Notes: generated by a model not told the origin, from the letters alone. Positions 1 to 10,132 are shown, counted from the stretch's first letter. The stretch is DNA of 64,000 nucleotides from Cellulomonas gelida (GCF_006538725.1 NZ_BJLQ01000007.1:78978-142977), one strand, 5' to 3'. Numbers and translations are program-made.

Positions 1-1236
1 CACACCTGGTACACGTCCCAGACACCCACGGCGATCCCGGCGATCCGCGCCGCCGGGGCCAACGCGCTGCGCGTCGTGCTGTCCGGCGGCGACCGCTGGA
101 CCAAGAACGACGCGACCGACGTCGCGAACATCATCAGCCTGTGCAAGGCCAACAAGCTCATCTGCATGCTCGAGAACCACGACACCACGGGCTACGGCGA
201 GCAGAGCGGTGCGGTCACGCTCGACAAGGCCGCCGACTACTGGGTGAGCATCGCCTCGGCCCTCAAGGGCCAGGAGGACTACGTCCAGATCAACATCGGC
301 AACGAGCCGTACGGCAACAACGCCACCGCCAACGCCGGCTGGACCGCTGACTCGATCGCGGCGATCAAGAAGCTGCGCACCGCGGGCCTGCACCACAACA
401 TCGTGATCGACGCACCGTCGTGGGGTCAGGACTGGGCAGGCATCATGCGCGACAACGCCCAGACCGTCGCCGCGGGCGACCCGGACGGCAACGTCCTGTT
501 CTCCGTCCACATGTACGGCGTCTACAACAACGCCTCGACCATCAAGACGTACCTCGACGCGTTCAAGGCGAAGGGCCTGCCGCTCGTGATCGGCGAGTTC
601 GGCAACATGCACTCCGACGGCGACCCCGACGAGGACACGATCATGTCCGAGGCGGTCGCGCGGGGGCTCGGGTACTACGGCTGGTCGTGGTCCGGCAACG
701 GCGGCGGCGTCGAGTACCTGGACATGGTCACGGGCTTCAACCCCGCCCAGAAGACCTCGTGGGGGACGCGGATCTTCGACGGCGCGAACGGCATCAAGGC
801 CACCGCGGTCACGGCGAAGATCTTCGGCTCGCAGCCGACCTCCACGCCCACCCCGACGCCGACACCCACGGTCACGCCGACGCCGACACCCACCCCGACG
901 AGCACGCCGTCACCGACGCCCACCGCGTCGCCCACGACGAACCCCACCGGCACGTGCGTGGCGACCTTCACGGTCGTCGGCTCGTGGCCCGGCGGGTTCC
1001 AGGGCGCGGTGACCGTCAAGGCGGGCGCGACCGCGCTCTCGTCGTGGCGCACGACGTTCGCCCTGTCGGGTGCCACCGTCCAGCAGGGGTGGAGCGGCAC
1101 GTTCAGCGGCACGTCCATCGTGACCGTGACGAACGCGCCGTGGAACGGGGCCCTCGCGCCGGGGCAGACCGCCGAGTACGGGTTCATCGGCTCGGGTGCC
1201 GCGCCCAGCACGCCGCCCCCGGTGACGTGCGCCTGA
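1..1236 (+). CDS. Secreted GH5 beta-mannanase with C-terminal CBM2, 5'-truncated by the window edge
   Basis: The frame is open from base 1, so the signal peptide and the first strands of the barrel lie outside the window. The visible catalytic part has the GH5 acid/base Glu in NIGNEP (codon 304-306) and the nucleophile Glu in VIGEFGN (codon 595-597). HTWYTSQT near the start and WSWSGNGGGVEYLDMV near the end are typical of actinobacterial GH5 subfamily 8 endo-beta-1,4-mannanases. A Pro/Thr-repeat linker is coded at about 838-950. A family-2 cellulose-binding module with its flanking Cys pair (GTC near 951, VTC at the end) and conserved Trp follows. The enzyme should hydrolyse mannan while anchored to cellulose outside the cell. 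A GH5 cellulase is the alternative; the mannanase call is from remembered family motifs. Confidence 0.85.
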   Translation, partial: HTWYTSQTPTAIPAIRAAGANALRVVLSGGDRWTKNDATDVANIISLCKANKLICMLENHDTTGYGEQSGAVTLDKAADYWVSIASALKGQEDYVQINIGNEPYGNNATANAGWTADSIAAIKKLRTAGLHHNIVIDAPSWGQDWAGIMRDNAQTVAAGDPDGNVLFSVHMYGVYNNASTIKTYLDAFKAKGLPLVIGEFGNMHSDGDPDEDTIMSEAVARGLGYYGWSWSGNGGGVEYLDMVTGFNPAQKTSWGTRIFDGANGIKATAVTAKIFGSQPTSTPTPTPTPTVTPTPTPTPTSTPSPTPTASPTTNPTGTCVATFTVVGSWPGGFQGAVTVKAGATALSSWRTTFALSGATVQQGWSGTFSGTSIVTVTNAPWNGALAPGQTAEYGFIGSGAAPSTPPPVTCA

Positions 1237-1343
1237 GCTGACGCGTCCGCTGCGTCCGACGAACCTGCGTCCGACGAGCACGCGTCCGACGGGCACGCGC
1301 CGGCGAGCACCGGCGCCGCCTCGCCCTGGTCCGAGCCTCGCGC

Positions 1344-2972
1344 TCAGGCCAGGGCGAGGTGCGTCAGGAGCTCCTTGACCGAGTCACGACCGGCCCGGTT
1401 GGCGCCGACCGTCGAGGCCGACGGCCCGTAGCCGACGAGGTGGATCCGCGGGTCGGCGGCCACGCGTGTCCCCTCCATCACGACCCCGCCGTGCGGGCCC
1501 CGCAGCCGCAGGGACGCGAGGTGGTCGAGCGCGGGCCGGTAGCCCGTGGCCCACACGATCGTGCGCGCCTCGACGTGCGGGTCGCCGCCGACCCACGCGC
1601 CCGGCCCGACGAGGGGGTCGTCGGGCGCACCGTCGGCACCGACGGCGGGCACGGGTGGCGGGACCGGGTCGTCCCACGCGACGCCGTCGGCGACGATCCG
1701 GCTGAACATCGGCCGCGCCCGCAGCACGCCGGACGCGATGCCCTCGCGGTACGCGTCGGTCAGCGGCAGACCGGTGACGGAGACGATCGACCCGGGCGGC
1801 AGCCCCACCGCGGTGCGCTCGGCGACGAGGGCGACGGCGGCACGCCCGAGCTCGGGCGTCAGGTCGCCGTGCCGCCAGGCGGGCGGGCGGCGGGTGACCC
1901 ACGTGGTCGTCGTGACCTGGGCGAGCTCGAGCAGCAGCTGCACGGCCGACGTCCCGCCGCCCACGACGACGACGTGGCCGTCGGCGAGATCGTGCGGGTC
2001 ACGCACGTCGCGCGAGTGCACCTGACGGCCGCGGAACGCCGCACGGCCCGGGTAGGTGGGCCAGAAGGGCTTGCGCCACGTGCCCGACGCGTTGACGACC
2101 CCGCGCGCACGCCACACCACCGACTCGCCGCTGGTGTCGACGAGGTGCGACGTGACCCGCAGGCGCCCGCGGCCGAGCCGGTCGTCCGGCTCGTCGGGGT
2201 CCTCCTCGACGCGCGTCACGGTCACGGGACGCTGCACGTGCAGGCCGAACGCCTCCTCGTACTGCGCGAAGTAGTACGGCACCGCCTTGGCGGCGCTCTC
2301 GGAGGGGTCCGGCACGAGCAGCGGCATGCCCGGCAGGTCGTGCACCCCGTGCGCGTCGGAGACCCGCATGCCGGGCGGCCGGTGCTGCCACGCGCCGCCG
2401 GGCTCGGGCGCGTCGTCGAGCACGACGAACGTCGCGGCCGCGTCCTGCCAGCCGCGGTCTCCGACGGGCACGAGCCCCGCGCGGTGCAGGTGGTACGCCG
2501 CGGACAGGCCCGCCTGGCCGGCTCCGATCACGACGACGTCGACGTCGACCACCGTGGGCGCGCCGTCCTGCTGGGTGCCGTCGACCTCCGGACGGGACTC
2601 GGCCTCGGCCTCAGCACGTGCCCGCCGGGCTCGTCGTCCGCCGACGACCCCCTGCGCCCGCTCGGCCACCGGCGCGACACCGGCGGGCTCGGCCACCGGC
2701 GCGACACCGGCGGGCTCGGCCGTCGCGGGCTCCGCAGTCGCGGGGTCGGCCGTCGCGGGGTCGGTGCGCGGCGGCGCGGCGCTCTCGGCGGCGGCCGCCG
2801 CGGCGGCGCGCAGGCTCCGGCGGGTCACGCGCCGCGTCCCGGCAGGGTTCGTCGGGGTGGCCTGGTCGGCCGAGGGCTCCGTCACGGCCGCGGCGCCCGC
2901 GAGCGCTGTTGCCGGAGGCAGCGGGTCGCGGTCATCCCGGCCCGCGCGCACGAGGTCGGGGTCGAGGTTCAT
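1344..2972 (-). CDS. Flavin-containing monooxygenase-like oxidoreductase with long disordered N-terminal tail
   Basis: The 542-residue product has two Rossmann motifs: GAGQAG at about residue 150 for FAD and GGGTSAVQ in the middle for NAD(P)H. A late ATGYRP motif is usual in FMO/CzcO-type oxidoreductases, which oxygenate small lipophilic or heteroatom substrates using NADPH and oxygen; the substrate here is unknown. The first ~140 residues are Ala/Pro/Arg-rich and coded partly by short direct repeats, so they are probably disordered. The ATG at 2972 is chosen because upstream codons run into the divergent mshD gene. No good ribosome-binding site is visible, and an internal start just before the FAD motif is possible. 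It stands alone on this strand. Confidence 0.75.
   Translation of the reverse strand: MNLDPDLVRAGRDDRDPLPPATALAGAAAVTEPSADQATPTNPAGTRRVTRRSLRAAAAAAAESAAPPRTDPATADPATAEPATAEPAGVAPVAEPAGVAPVAERAQGVVGGRRARRARAEAEAESRPEVDGTQQDGAPTVVDVDVVVIGAGQAGLSAAYHLHRAGLVPVGDRGWQDAAATFVVLDDAPEPGGAWQHRPPGMRVSDAHGVHDLPGMPLLVPDPSESAAKAVPYYFAQYEEAFGLHVQRPVTVTRVEEDPDEPDDRLGRGRLRVTSHLVDTSGESVVWRARGVVNASGTWRKPFWPTYPGRAAFRGRQVHSRDVRDPHDLADGHVVVVGGGTSAVQLLLELAQVTTTTWVTRRPPAWRHGDLTPELGRAAVALVAERTAVGLPPGSIVSVTGLPLTDAYREGIASGVLRARPMFSRIVADGVAWDDPVPPPVPAVGADGAPDDPLVGPGAWVGGDPHVEARTIVWATGYRPALDHLASLRLRGPHGGVVMEGTRVAADPRIHLVGYGPSASTVGANRAGRDSVKELLTHLALA
2661..2714. repeat. Two tandem 27-bp direct repeats inside the flavoprotein gene
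   Basis: Bases 2661-2687 and 2688-2714 are identical and in frame (9 codons each), giving AGVAPVAEP-like repeats in the N-terminal tail. They are followed to about 2765 by degenerate 15-bp units coding for Ala-Thr-Ala-Glu/Asp-Pro repeats. The array probably changes length by slippage without altering the folded enzyme. Confidence 0.9.
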
Positions 2973-3119
2973 GATCGGTCCAACGTACGTCACCCGGACC
3001 GCCGACCACAGGCCGATCGCGCGGCGGTCAGGCGACCGGGGCCGCTCACCGGCTCCCCACCTGTCGCTCTCCCGGGTGACCCGCTGCCCTCGAGCCGTCT
3101 CGCGTGATGGGATGGGCGG

Positions 3120-4106
3120 ATGGTCGAGCCGACGAAGGCACGCGTCGCGGTCACCGCGCACACCGGACCCCTCGAGCCCCTGACCGCTGCCGCGGTCCGT
3201 CGGCTCGCCGCCGAGGCGGCGGCGCACGACGAGGTGGCCCCTCTCTCCGAGCAGCCGCTGCTGTGGCTCGAGGACCCGCAGGCGGCAGTCGTCCACCTGC
3301 TGGCGACGCTCTCGCCGGGGGACGCCGCACAGGTCGTCGGCTACGCGCAGGTCGAGGTCGGCAGCACGACGACGGCCCGCGCCGAGCTCGTCGTGCACCC
3401 GGCGCACCGCGGAGCGGGCGTGGGGTCGGCCCTGCTCGAGGCCGCGGGCGGGCAGGCGCGCGAGGTCCCGTCGCGCGTGCTGCACGTGTGGGCGCACGGC
3501 GACCTGCCGCAGGCCCGGGCGCTCGTGCGCTCGGCGGGCATGGCGGTCGTGCGCGAGCTGTGGCAGATGCGCCTCGACCTCGCGCGGCGGCCCACGGCGC
3601 CGGACCGGCCGCTGCCGCCCGGGGTCACGGTGCGCGCGTTCGTGCCGGGACAGGACGAGGAGGCGTGGCGCCGGGTCAACTCGCGCGCGTTCGCCCACCA
3701 CCCCGAGCAGGGCCGCATGACGAGCGCGGACCTGCGGGCGCGCGAGGCCGAGCCGTGGTTCGACCCGGCCGGCTTCCTGCTCGCCGAGCGCGACGGCGTC
3801 CTGCTCGGCTCGGTGTGGACCAAGGTCCACCCGGCGGGTGAGCACGGCGACGAGCCGGTCGGGGAGATCTACGTCGTCGGCGTCGACCCGGACGCCCAGG
3901 GGCTCGGGCTGGGCGGCGCGCTGACCGACCTCGGGCTGACGCACCTGACGGTCACCGGGCTGCGCTCGGTCATCCTCTACACCGAGGCGGCGAACGAGGT
4001 CGCCATCAGGACGTACCGCCGTGCGGGGTTCGTGCGCAGCGGGGTGGACGTGATGTTCGGGGACGACACGCCTCGTTCACCCAGTGGTGCCACCATGGCC
4101 CCATGA
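3120..4106 (+). CDS. mshD: Mycothiol synthase (double GNAT acetyltransferase)
   Basis: The 328-residue protein has two tandem GNAT domains. The first holds [16 protein letters not shown] near residue 95. The second holds [20 protein letters not shown] followed by [19 protein letters not shown], the signature of MshD, which acetylates Cys-GlcN-Ins with acetyl-CoA in the last step of mycothiol synthesis. HPEQGRMT and [10 protein letters not shown] are further MshD motifs. Mycothiol is the low-molecular-weight thiol of actinobacteria, so the call fits the host. The stop overlaps the ATG of ppk by 4 nt (ATGA at 4103-4106), implying translational coupling. Its start faces the divergent flavoprotein gene with about 150 bp between them. 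Confidence 0.9.
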   Translation: MVEPTKARVAVTAHTGPLEPLTAAAVRRLAAEAAAHDEVAPLSEQPLLWLEDPQAAVVHLLATLSPGDAAQVVGYAQVEVGSTTTARAELVVHPAHRGAGVGSALLEAAGGQAREVPSRVLHVWAHGDLPQARALVRSAGMAVVRELWQMRLDLARRPTAPDRPLPPGVTVRAFVPGQDEEAWRRVNSRAFAHHPEQGRMTSADLRAREAEPWFDPAGFLLAERDGVLLGSVWTKVHPAGEHGDEPVGEIYVVGVDPDAQGLGLGGALTDLGLTHLTVTGLRSVILYTEAANEVAIRTYRRAGFVRSGVDVMFGDDTPRSPSGATMAP

Positions 4107-6343
4107 CGGACGCGACCGCCCTCGACTCCGAGCTCGAGGACCGCATCGCCGAGCACCTCGCGCGCGCCGACGCCGCCGTGCCGAGCGTGGAGCTCGAGCC
4201 CCTGCCGCACGACCGCTTCCTCGACCGCGAGCTGTCGTGGCTCGCGTTCAACCAGCGGGTCCTGGAGCTCGCGGAGGACGTCGACCTGCCGCTGCTCGAA
4301 CGCGTGCGGTACCTCGCGATCTTCGCCTCGAACCTGGACGAGTTCTTCATGGTGCGCGTCGCGGGCCTCAAGCGGCGGATCGCCACGGGCATCGCGGTGA
4401 CCGCGGCGTCCGGGCTGAGCCCGCGACAGGTGCTCGAGGCGATCAGCGAGAAGGCGCACGAGCTCATGGACCGGCACGCGCGCGTGTTCGTCGACCACGT
4501 GCAGCCCGCGCTCGCGAGCGAGGGCATCACGCTCGTGCGCTGGCAGGACCTGGGCGAGTCGGAGCAGGACCGCCTGCGCAAGTTCTTCAAGCGGCAGATC
4601 TTCCCGGTGCTCACGCCGCTCGCGGTGGACCCGGCGCACCCGTTCCCGTACATCTCGGGGCTCTCGCTCAACCTCGCGGTCGTCGTCGTGAACCCGGTGA
4701 CCGGCAAGGAGCACTTCGCGCGCGTGAAGGTCCCGCCGCTCCTGCCGCGGTTCATCGCGGTCGACGCCTCGGGCCGGCCCAGCGCGCCCGACGAGCAGAC
4801 GGCGTCGGTCGAGAAGGGCCCGACGAGCTTCGTGCCCGTCGAGGACGTGATCTCCGAGCACCTCGACCACCTCTTCCCCGGCATGGAGGTGCGCGAGCAC
4901 CACACGTTCCGGGTGACGCGCAACGAGGACGTCGAGGTCGAGGAAGACGACGCCGAGAACCTCCTCAAGGCGATGGAGAAGGAGCTGCTGCGCCGGCGGT
5001 TCGGCCCGCCGGTGCGCCTCGAGATCGCCGAGGGCATCAGCCCCCGCATCCGCACGCTGCTCGTGCGCGAGCTCGGCATGGCGGAGGACGAGGTCTACGA
5101 GCTGCCCGCGCCGCTCGACCACACGGGGCTCAACGTCATCGCCGACCTGGACCGCAGCTCGCTGCAGTTCCCGCGGTTCGTGCCGACGACGCACCGCCAG
5201 CTCGCCGAGGTCGAGTCGGCCACGCCCACGGAGATGTTCGCCAAGATCCGCGAGCGCGACATCCTGCTGCACCACCCGTACGACTCGTTCTCGACGAGCG
5301 TGCAGACGTTCCTCGAGCAGGCCGCGGCGGACCCGAACGTGCTGGCGATCAAGCAGACGCTGTACCGCACGTCGGGCGACTCACCGATCGTCGACGCCCT
5401 GATCGACGCGGCCGAGGCCGGCAAGCAGGTCCTGGCCCTCGTGGAGATCAAGGCCCGGTTCGACGAGCAGAACAACATCTCGTGGGCGCGCAAGCTCGAG
5501 CAGGCGGGCGTGCACGTCGTGTACGGGATCGTCGGGCTCAAGACGCACTGCAAGCTCAGCCTGGTGGTGCGTCAGGAGGCCGACGGGTTGCGGCGCTACA
5601 GCCACGTCGGCACCGGCAACTACCACCCGAAGACCGCGCGGCTCTACACCGACCTGGGGCTGCTCACGAGCGACCCGGACGTCGGGCAGGACCTCACGCG
5701 GCTGTTCAACCAGCTCTCGGGCTACGCCCCCAAGAGCCGCTTCCACCGGCTGCTCGTCGCGCCCCGCTCGGTGCGCACCGGGCTCGTGGAGCGGATCGAC
5801 CGCGAGGCGGAGGCCGCGCTGGCCGGGCAGCCCGCGTGGATCAAGATCAAGGTCAACTCGATGGTCGACGAGGCGACGATCGACGCGCTGTACCGCGCGA
5901 GCCAGGCGGGCGTGCCCGTCGACCTCGTCGTGCGCGGGATCTGCGCGCTGCGTCCCGGCGTCCCCGGCCTGAGCGAGACCATCCGCGTGCGCTCGATCCT
6001 GGGCCGCTTCCTCGAGCACTCGCGCGTGTTCGCGTTCGCGCACGCCCAGCCGGCTCCCGAGGACGGCTTCGAGGGGCCCGAGGTGTTCATCGGCTCGGCT
6101 GACCTCATGCACCGCAACCTCGACCGGCGCGTCGAGGCGCTCGTGCGGGTGGCCGACCCGGACCAGGTCGCGGAGATCGTCGACCTGATCGACGAGTCCG
6201 TCGCGCCCACCACGTCGTCGTGGCACCTGGAGCCCGACGGCTCGTGGCAGCGGCACTCGCGCGCGCAGGACGGCACGCCGCTGCTCGACCAGCAGTCCGC
6301 TCTCATCACGCGCCAGCGGCGGCGGCCGGGCTCGGGCCTGTGA
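4103..6343 (+). CDS. ppk: Polyphosphate kinase 1
   Basis: The product has 746 residues, near the usual PPK1 length. PPK1 reversibly transfers the gamma-phosphate of ATP to inorganic polyphosphate. The N-terminal part carries [15 protein letters not shown] and [18 protein letters not shown]. The catalytic half carries GLKTHCKL, where His482 should be the autophosphorylated residue, then [20 protein letters not shown]. The second conserved His (639) lies in LEHSRVF and is followed by [15 protein letters not shown]. The gene overlaps mshD upstream (ATGA) and the Nudix gene downstream (GTGA), so the three are probably one transcript. The nearby phosphate transporter makes a phosphate-storage theme likely. 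Confidence 0.96.
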   Translation: MTDATALDSELEDRIAEHLARADAAVPSVELEPLPHDRFLDRELSWLAFNQRVLELAEDVDLPLLERVRYLAIFASNLDEFFMVRVAGLKRRIATGIAVTAASGLSPRQVLEAISEKAHELMDRHARVFVDHVQPALASEGITLVRWQDLGESEQDRLRKFFKRQIFPVLTPLAVDPAHPFPYISGLSLNLAVVVVNPVTGKEHFARVKVPPLLPRFIAVDASGRPSAPDEQTASVEKGPTSFVPVEDVISEHLDHLFPGMEVREHHTFRVTRNEDVEVEEDDAENLLKAMEKELLRRRFGPPVRLEIAEGISPRIRTLLVRELGMAEDEVYELPAPLDHTGLNVIADLDRSSLQFPRFVPTTHRQLAEVESATPTEMFAKIRERDILLHHPYDSFSTSVQTFLEQAAADPNVLAIKQTLYRTSGDSPIVDALIDAAEAGKQVLALVEIKARFDEQNNISWARKLEQAGVHVVYGIVGLKTHCKLSLVVRQEADGLRRYSHVGTGNYHPKTARLYTDLGLLTSDPDVGQDLTRLFNQLSGYAPKSRFHRLLVAPRSVRTGLVERIDREAEAALAGQPAWIKIKVNSMVDEATIDALYRASQAGVPVDLVVRGICALRPGVPGLSETIRVRSILGRFLEHSRVFAFAHAQPAPEDGFEGPEVFIGSADLMHRNLDRRVEALVRVADPDQVAEIVDLIDESVAPTTSSWHLEPDGSWQRHSRAQDGTPLLDQQSALITRQRRRPGSGL

Positions 6344-7314
6344 GCTCGACACCCAGCACGACCGTCGTCGAGGCGGCCGGTGCGCTGGTCTGGCGCGTGC
6401 GCACCGGGCGCCTGCAGGTGGCCCTGGTGCACCGGCCGCGCTACCGCGACTGGTCGTGGCCCAAGGGCAAGCTCGACCCCGACGAGACCGTCGTGGCCGC
6501 CGCGTGGCGCGAGGTCGCCGAGGAGACCGGGCACGACGTCGTGCTCGGCGTCCCGCTGCCCCCGCTCGAGTACACGCTGTCCGACGGTCGCCTCAAGCGC
6601 GTGCACTACTGGGCCGCGCAGGTCGCGGGGCGCGACGACGCGGCGGCCCTGCGCGCACGGCCGCCCGTGCCGCGGGCGTCGCGCGACGAGATCGACCAGG
6701 TGCGCTGGTACGACGTCGAGGCCGCCGCGGCGCGCCTGACGCGACCCGGCGACCGCGCGCCGCTCGTCGCGCTGGTCGCCGCGCACGCCAAGGGCCGCCT
6801 CGACACGCGCGCCGTGATCGTCGCGCGCCACGGCACGGCCAAGCGCCGCAGCACGTGGCCCGACGGCGAGGAGTCACGTCCGCTCACGCCGGTCGGCCGT
6901 CGGCAGGCGGCGCAGCTCGTGCCGGTGGTCTCCGCGTTCGGCGCGGTGCGGGTGGTGACCAGCCCGTGGCGGCGCTGCGTCGAGACCGCGCAGCCTTACG
7001 CGTCGGGCGCGCAGGTGCCCATCGAGAACGTCGCGGCCCTGTCCGAGCACGGGCACGCGCACGCGCCGCAGGACGTCGCCGCCCTCGTCGGCGAGCTGCT
7101 CCAGTGGCCCGGCGACTCGCTGCTGTGCACGCACCGCCCCGTCCTGCCGACCGTCATGCAGGCGCTGGCCGCGCACGCCCGGCGCTCGGTGCGCGAGGCG
7201 CTGCCGGCCGACGAGCCCTACCTGCACCCCGGGCAGGTGCTCGTCGCGCACGTCGCGCAGCGCGCGTCGGGGCCGCGCGTGGTCGCGGTCGAGACGCACC
7301 GCTCCTGGATGTGA
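6340..7314 (+). CDS. Nudix hydrolase fused to histidine-phosphatase domain (MutT1-like)
   Basis: The N-terminal ~150 residues form a Nudix domain. The box runs from GKLDPDE through [11 protein letters not shown] and fits GX5EX7REUXEEXGU. The C-terminal half starts with [11 protein letters not shown], the RHG motif of the phosphoglycerate-mutase-like histidine phosphatases, and has a second active-site His in CTHRPVLP. Mycobacterial MutT1 has the same two-domain layout and acts on 8-oxo-dGTP and diadenosine polyphosphates; a similar nucleotide-sanitising role is inferred. The GTG at 6340 overlaps the ppk stop (GTGA). The in-frame sequence upstream of it lies inside ppk and is not part of this gene. 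The product has 324 residues. Confidence 0.87.
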   Translation: MSSTPSTTVVEAAGALVWRVRTGRLQVALVHRPRYRDWSWPKGKLDPDETVVAAAWREVAEETGHDVVLGVPLPPLEYTLSDGRLKRVHYWAAQVAGRDDAAALRARPPVPRASRDEIDQVRWYDVEAAAARLTRPGDRAPLVALVAAHAKGRLDTRAVIVARHGTAKRRSTWPDGEESRPLTPVGRRQAAQLVPVVSAFGAVRVVTSPWRRCVETAQPYASGAQVPIENVAALSEHGHAHAPQDVAALVGELLQWPGDSLLCTHRPVLPTVMQALAAHARRSVREALPADEPYLHPGQVLVAHVAQRASGPRVVAVETHRSWM

Positions 7315-7636
7315 CCGACGACCGGCTGTGACGTGCCGCACCCCGGGACGTCCACCCCGCCCTGGTGGGCCGCGGCGGGCCTTACGATGATCGAGCGACG
7401 TCGGGCCGCGGTAGCCCCGGGCTCCATCTTCAGCCGCTTCGAGCGGCCGTGCGCCGAGAGGCGCTCCCGGTCCGGCGTCGCGCTCCCGTCAGTCCCCCCG
7501 GTCAGTCAGGAGAGTGCCCACGGACATCCGGTGAGCCTGTCACCATGTGTCCATGCGGTCGACGCACCCCGTTTCAGGAATCGTCGTCCGGGAACTAACC
7601 TGAGCCCGACCTACCTCCCCTCCTCCGGAGCCTGAA
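7315..7636. other. Intergenic region upstream of the DUF47-Pit operon
   Basis: This 322-bp stretch has no convincing gene. A 100-codon open frame exists (7333-7635) but has no family resemblance or ribosome-binding site. The promoter of the phosphate-transport operon should lie here. I saw no clear Pho box. A purine-rich CCGGAG precedes the GTG at 7637 at suitable spacing. Confidence 0.5.
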
Positions 7637-8257
7637 GTGCGCCTGCGCCTGACACCGCGCGACACCACGTTCTTCGACCTGTTCGCTGCGTCCGCGCAGC
7701 ACCTGGTCACGGGAGCGAACCTGCTGAGCGAGATGCTCGGCGCCACGCCTGCGGCCCGCAAGGAGATCAACAAGCGGATCTCCGAGGCCGAGCACCTCGC
7801 GGACGAGGCGACGCACCAGATCATGCGTCGGCTCAACCAGACGTTCGTGACGCCGTTCGACCGCGACGACATCTACATGCTCGCCTCGGCGCTCGACGAC
7901 TGCATGGACTACATGGACGAGGCCGCCGACCTCATGGTCCTGTACAAGGTCGGCGAGCTGCCGGCGCGCGTCGCCGACCAGGTCCAGGTCCTGCAGCGGT
8001 GCGCCGAGCTGACCGCCGAGGCCATGCCGCGGCTGCGCTCGATGGACTCGCTCTCGGAGTACTGGGTCGAGGTCAACCGCCTCGAGAACCAGGCGGACAA
8101 GACGTTCCGCAAGCTCCTCGCGCAGATGTTCGACGAGATCGCCGACCCGATCCTGCTCATGAAGTTCAAGGAGATCGTCGAGGCGCTCGAGGACGCGGCT
8201 GACGCGTTCGAGAAGGTCGCCAACGCGGTCGAGACGATCGCCGTCAAGGAGTCCTGA
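7637..8257 (+). CDS. DUF47/PhoU-related accessory protein of the Pit phosphate transporter
   Basis: The 206-residue, mostly helical protein begins RLRLTPRDTTFFDLF and contains E/DxxxD-type metal-binding repeats (EAEHLADEATHQI; PFDRDDIYMLASALDDCMDYMDEAADL). These are characteristic of the DUF47 family, distant relatives of PhoU. Such genes regularly precede pit transporters and are thought to gate or regulate phosphate uptake. The start is a GTG at 7637 preceded by CCGGAG. Only 5 bp separate the stop from the pit start, so co-transcription is nearly certain. Confidence 0.9.
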   Translation: MRLRLTPRDTTFFDLFAASAQHLVTGANLLSEMLGATPAARKEINKRISEAEHLADEATHQIMRRLNQTFVTPFDRDDIYMLASALDDCMDYMDEAADLMVLYKVGELPARVADQVQVLQRCAELTAEAMPRLRSMDSLSEYWVEVNRLENQADKTFRKLLAQMFDEIADPILLMKFKEIVEALEDAADAFEKVANAVETIAVKES

Positions 8258-8262
8258 GCTCC

Positions 8263-9267
8263 GTGGAGGTCGCGCTCGTCATCCTCGTCGTCGCGCTCGC
8301 GCTCGGCTTCGACTACACCAACGGGTTCCACGACGCCGCGAACGCCATCGCGACGTCCGTCTCGACCCGTGCGCTGACGCCCCGGATCGCGCTGATCATG
8401 GCCGCGGTCATGAACTTCGCGGGTGCGCTGCTGGGCACCGAGGTCGCCGAGACGATCGCGAAGTCGATCGTCGACTTCCAGGACGCCGCACCGCACTCCC
8501 AGCTCGTCGTCGTCCTGTGCGCGCTCATCGGCGCGATCACCTGGAACCTCATCACCTGGTGGTTCGGCCTGCCGTCGTCGTCGACGCACGCGCTCATCGG
8601 CGGTCTCGTCGGCGCGGGCCTCGCGGGCGGTCTGGGGGTCTACGGCTCCGCGATCGTCGACAAGGTCGTCCTGCCGATGATCTTCTCGCCGCTCGTCGGC
8701 TTCGGTCTCGCGTTCGTCATCATGGTGCTGCTGCTGTGGGCCGTGCGGAACGCGAACCCCACGCGGGCCATGCGCCGCTTCCGCCTCTCGCAGACGGTCT
8801 CCGCGGCCGCGATGGCGCTCGGCCACGGTCTGCAGGACGCGCAGAAGACGATGGGTGTCATCGTCATGGCGCTCGCGGCCGTCGGCTGGGCCACGCCCGG
8901 TGAGATCCCCCTGTGGGTCAAGCTCGCCGCGGCCGGTGCGATCTCCGCGGGCACGTACGCGGGTGGCTGGCGGATCATGCGCACGCTCGGCCGCAAGATC
9001 ATCGAGCTCGACCCGGCGCGCGGCCTCGTCGCCGAGTCCGTCTCGGCCGTGGTGCTCTACGTCAACGCCTTCGCGCTGCACGCGCCGGTCTCGACCACGC
9101 ACACCATCACGTCGGCGATCATGGGCGTCGGCGCGACCAAGCGGCTGTCGGCCGTGCGCTGGGGCGTCGCCAAGAACATCGCCATCGCGTGGGTCCTGAC
9201 GATCCCGGCGGCGGCGCTCGTCGCGGCGCTCTTCACCCTGGTGCTGCGCCCGATCCTCGGCGCCTGA
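8263..9267 (+). CDS. pit: Low-affinity inorganic phosphate transporter, PiT family
   Basis: The 334-residue polytopic membrane protein has the duplicated PiT signature. The first copy is GFDYTNGFHDAANAIATSVS near residue 20; the second, near residue 270, is NAFALHAPVSTTHTITSAIMG. PiT carriers import metal-phosphate complexes with protons. The length is that of the short actinobacterial form without the large cytoplasmic loop of E. coli PitA. Translation starts at GTG 8263. It is paired with the DUF47 gene just upstream and lies 2 kb downstream of ppk, linking uptake to polyphosphate storage. Confidence 0.93.
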   Translation: MEVALVILVVALALGFDYTNGFHDAANAIATSVSTRALTPRIALIMAAVMNFAGALLGTEVAETIAKSIVDFQDAAPHSQLVVVLCALIGAITWNLITWWFGLPSSSTHALIGGLVGAGLAGGLGVYGSAIVDKVVLPMIFSPLVGFGLAFVIMVLLLWAVRNANPTRAMRRFRLSQTVSAAAMALGHGLQDAQKTMGVIVMALAAVGWATPGEIPLWVKLAAAGAISAGTYAGGWRIMRTLGRKIIELDPARGLVAESVSAVVLYVNAFALHAPVSTTHTITSAIMGVGATKRLSAVRWGVAKNIAIAWVLTIPAAALVAALFTLVLRPILGA

Positions 9268-9315
9268 CACCCGGGGGCCTCGCGCCCGACGCCTGACGCC
9301 CGGGCCTCGGCCCCG

Positions 9316-9951
9316 TCAGTCGAGTCGGCCGGCGCGCCACAGGCGCGCGGCGTCCTCGAGCTCCTCGGCCGTGCGCAGCAACGCGGAGGCGCCGAGCGTC
9401 ATGCGCGTCGCGCCGGTCGGGTCGACGTCGTCGAGCCGGTCGGCGTCGAACGCCGCACCCGCGGCGAGCACGCGGCAGAACGCGCCCGCACGCTCGAGCG
9501 CGACGTCGAGGTCGCCCGTGTAGACGCCCGAGAGCACCGCATCGGCGACGGCGCGCACGTCGGCGGGTCCGGGGGCGTCGGCGACGCCCGCGACCACGTC
9601 GTGCACGGGCACCGCGGCGGTGCCCTGGCGGTACCGGTCCGCGACGGTCGCGGGGTCGCGGCGCACCCACTCGCGCAGCACGTACAGGCGCCACAGCGCG
9701 CCCGGCAGCGTCGTGGGCGCGCTGTCGGACCACAGGGCGGCCACGACGTCGAGGCCCTCGGTCTCGACGAGCGCGACGAGCCTCGCGACGACGTCCGGGT
9801 CGGCCGTGGCGCGCCCCTGGTGCACGAGCGCCGCGGCGGTGGTGTGGGCGATCTCGGAGCGCAGCGCGGGGTCGATCGCGCCCGGGAGCTCGTCGGCCTC
9901 CTGCGGGTCCATCATCGCGGGTCGGCGCGGGCGGCGCGGTTCGTCAGCCAC
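9316..9951 (-). CDS. Conserved actinobacterial protein of unknown function
   Basis: The 211-residue, mostly helical soluble protein has a basic, Pro-rich N-terminus and no signal peptide or membrane span. Conserved-looking stretches are LWSDSAPTTLPGALWRLYVLREWV and YTGDLDVALERAGAFCRVLAAG. I recall similar proteins in many high-GC actinobacteria but no established function. It is convergent with pit and its coding statistics look normal for the region. It sits alone. Confidence 0.7.
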   Translation of the reverse strand: MADEPRRPRRPAMMDPQEADELPGAIDPALRSEIAHTTAAALVHQGRATADPDVVARLVALVETEGLDVVAALWSDSAPTTLPGALWRLYVLREWVRRDPATVADRYRQGTAAVPVHDVVAGVADAPGPADVRAVADAVLSGVYTGDLDVALERAGAFCRVLAAGAAFDADRLDDVDPTGATRMTLGASALLRTAEELEDAARLWRAGRLD

Positions 9952-10132
9952 GCCTCACCTCCTCCTCGTCGGGCGTCGGCGGCACGTCCGGATCGGGTGC
10001 CCCGGCCATCTCTCGAGGTGCAGCGTCGCACGTCGCGGTCCAGTGTGTGAGTCAGGGCATCGCCCCCGCGCCGACGGGGCGGGTCGGCAGGGCTGATTCG
10101 ACGAGGGCCGTCAGGGGAGAGGGGCACGCATC

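Noticed and set aside
849..930. Short tandem repeats of ACC/CCG-type codons in the mannanase gene
   Set aside because: They encode the ordinary Pro/Thr linker of a cellulosomal-type free enzyme and need no other explanation.
1241..1290. Repeated GCGTCCGAC words after the mannanase stop
   Set aside because: Three or four imperfect copies in a short spacer without dyad symmetry; too weak to call an element.
2973..3944. N-terminal extension of the flavoprotein frame
   Set aside because: It lies antisense to mshD, has no domain similarity and no ribosome-binding site.
7333..7635. 100-codon frame upstream of the DUF47 gene
   Set aside because: It has no family resemblance, no ribosome-binding site, and occupies the likely promoter region.
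9261..9312. Imperfect direct repeat around CCCGGG between pit and the unknown gene
   Set aside because: Copies differ in length and no stable stem is evident; likely chance in G+C-rich spacer.
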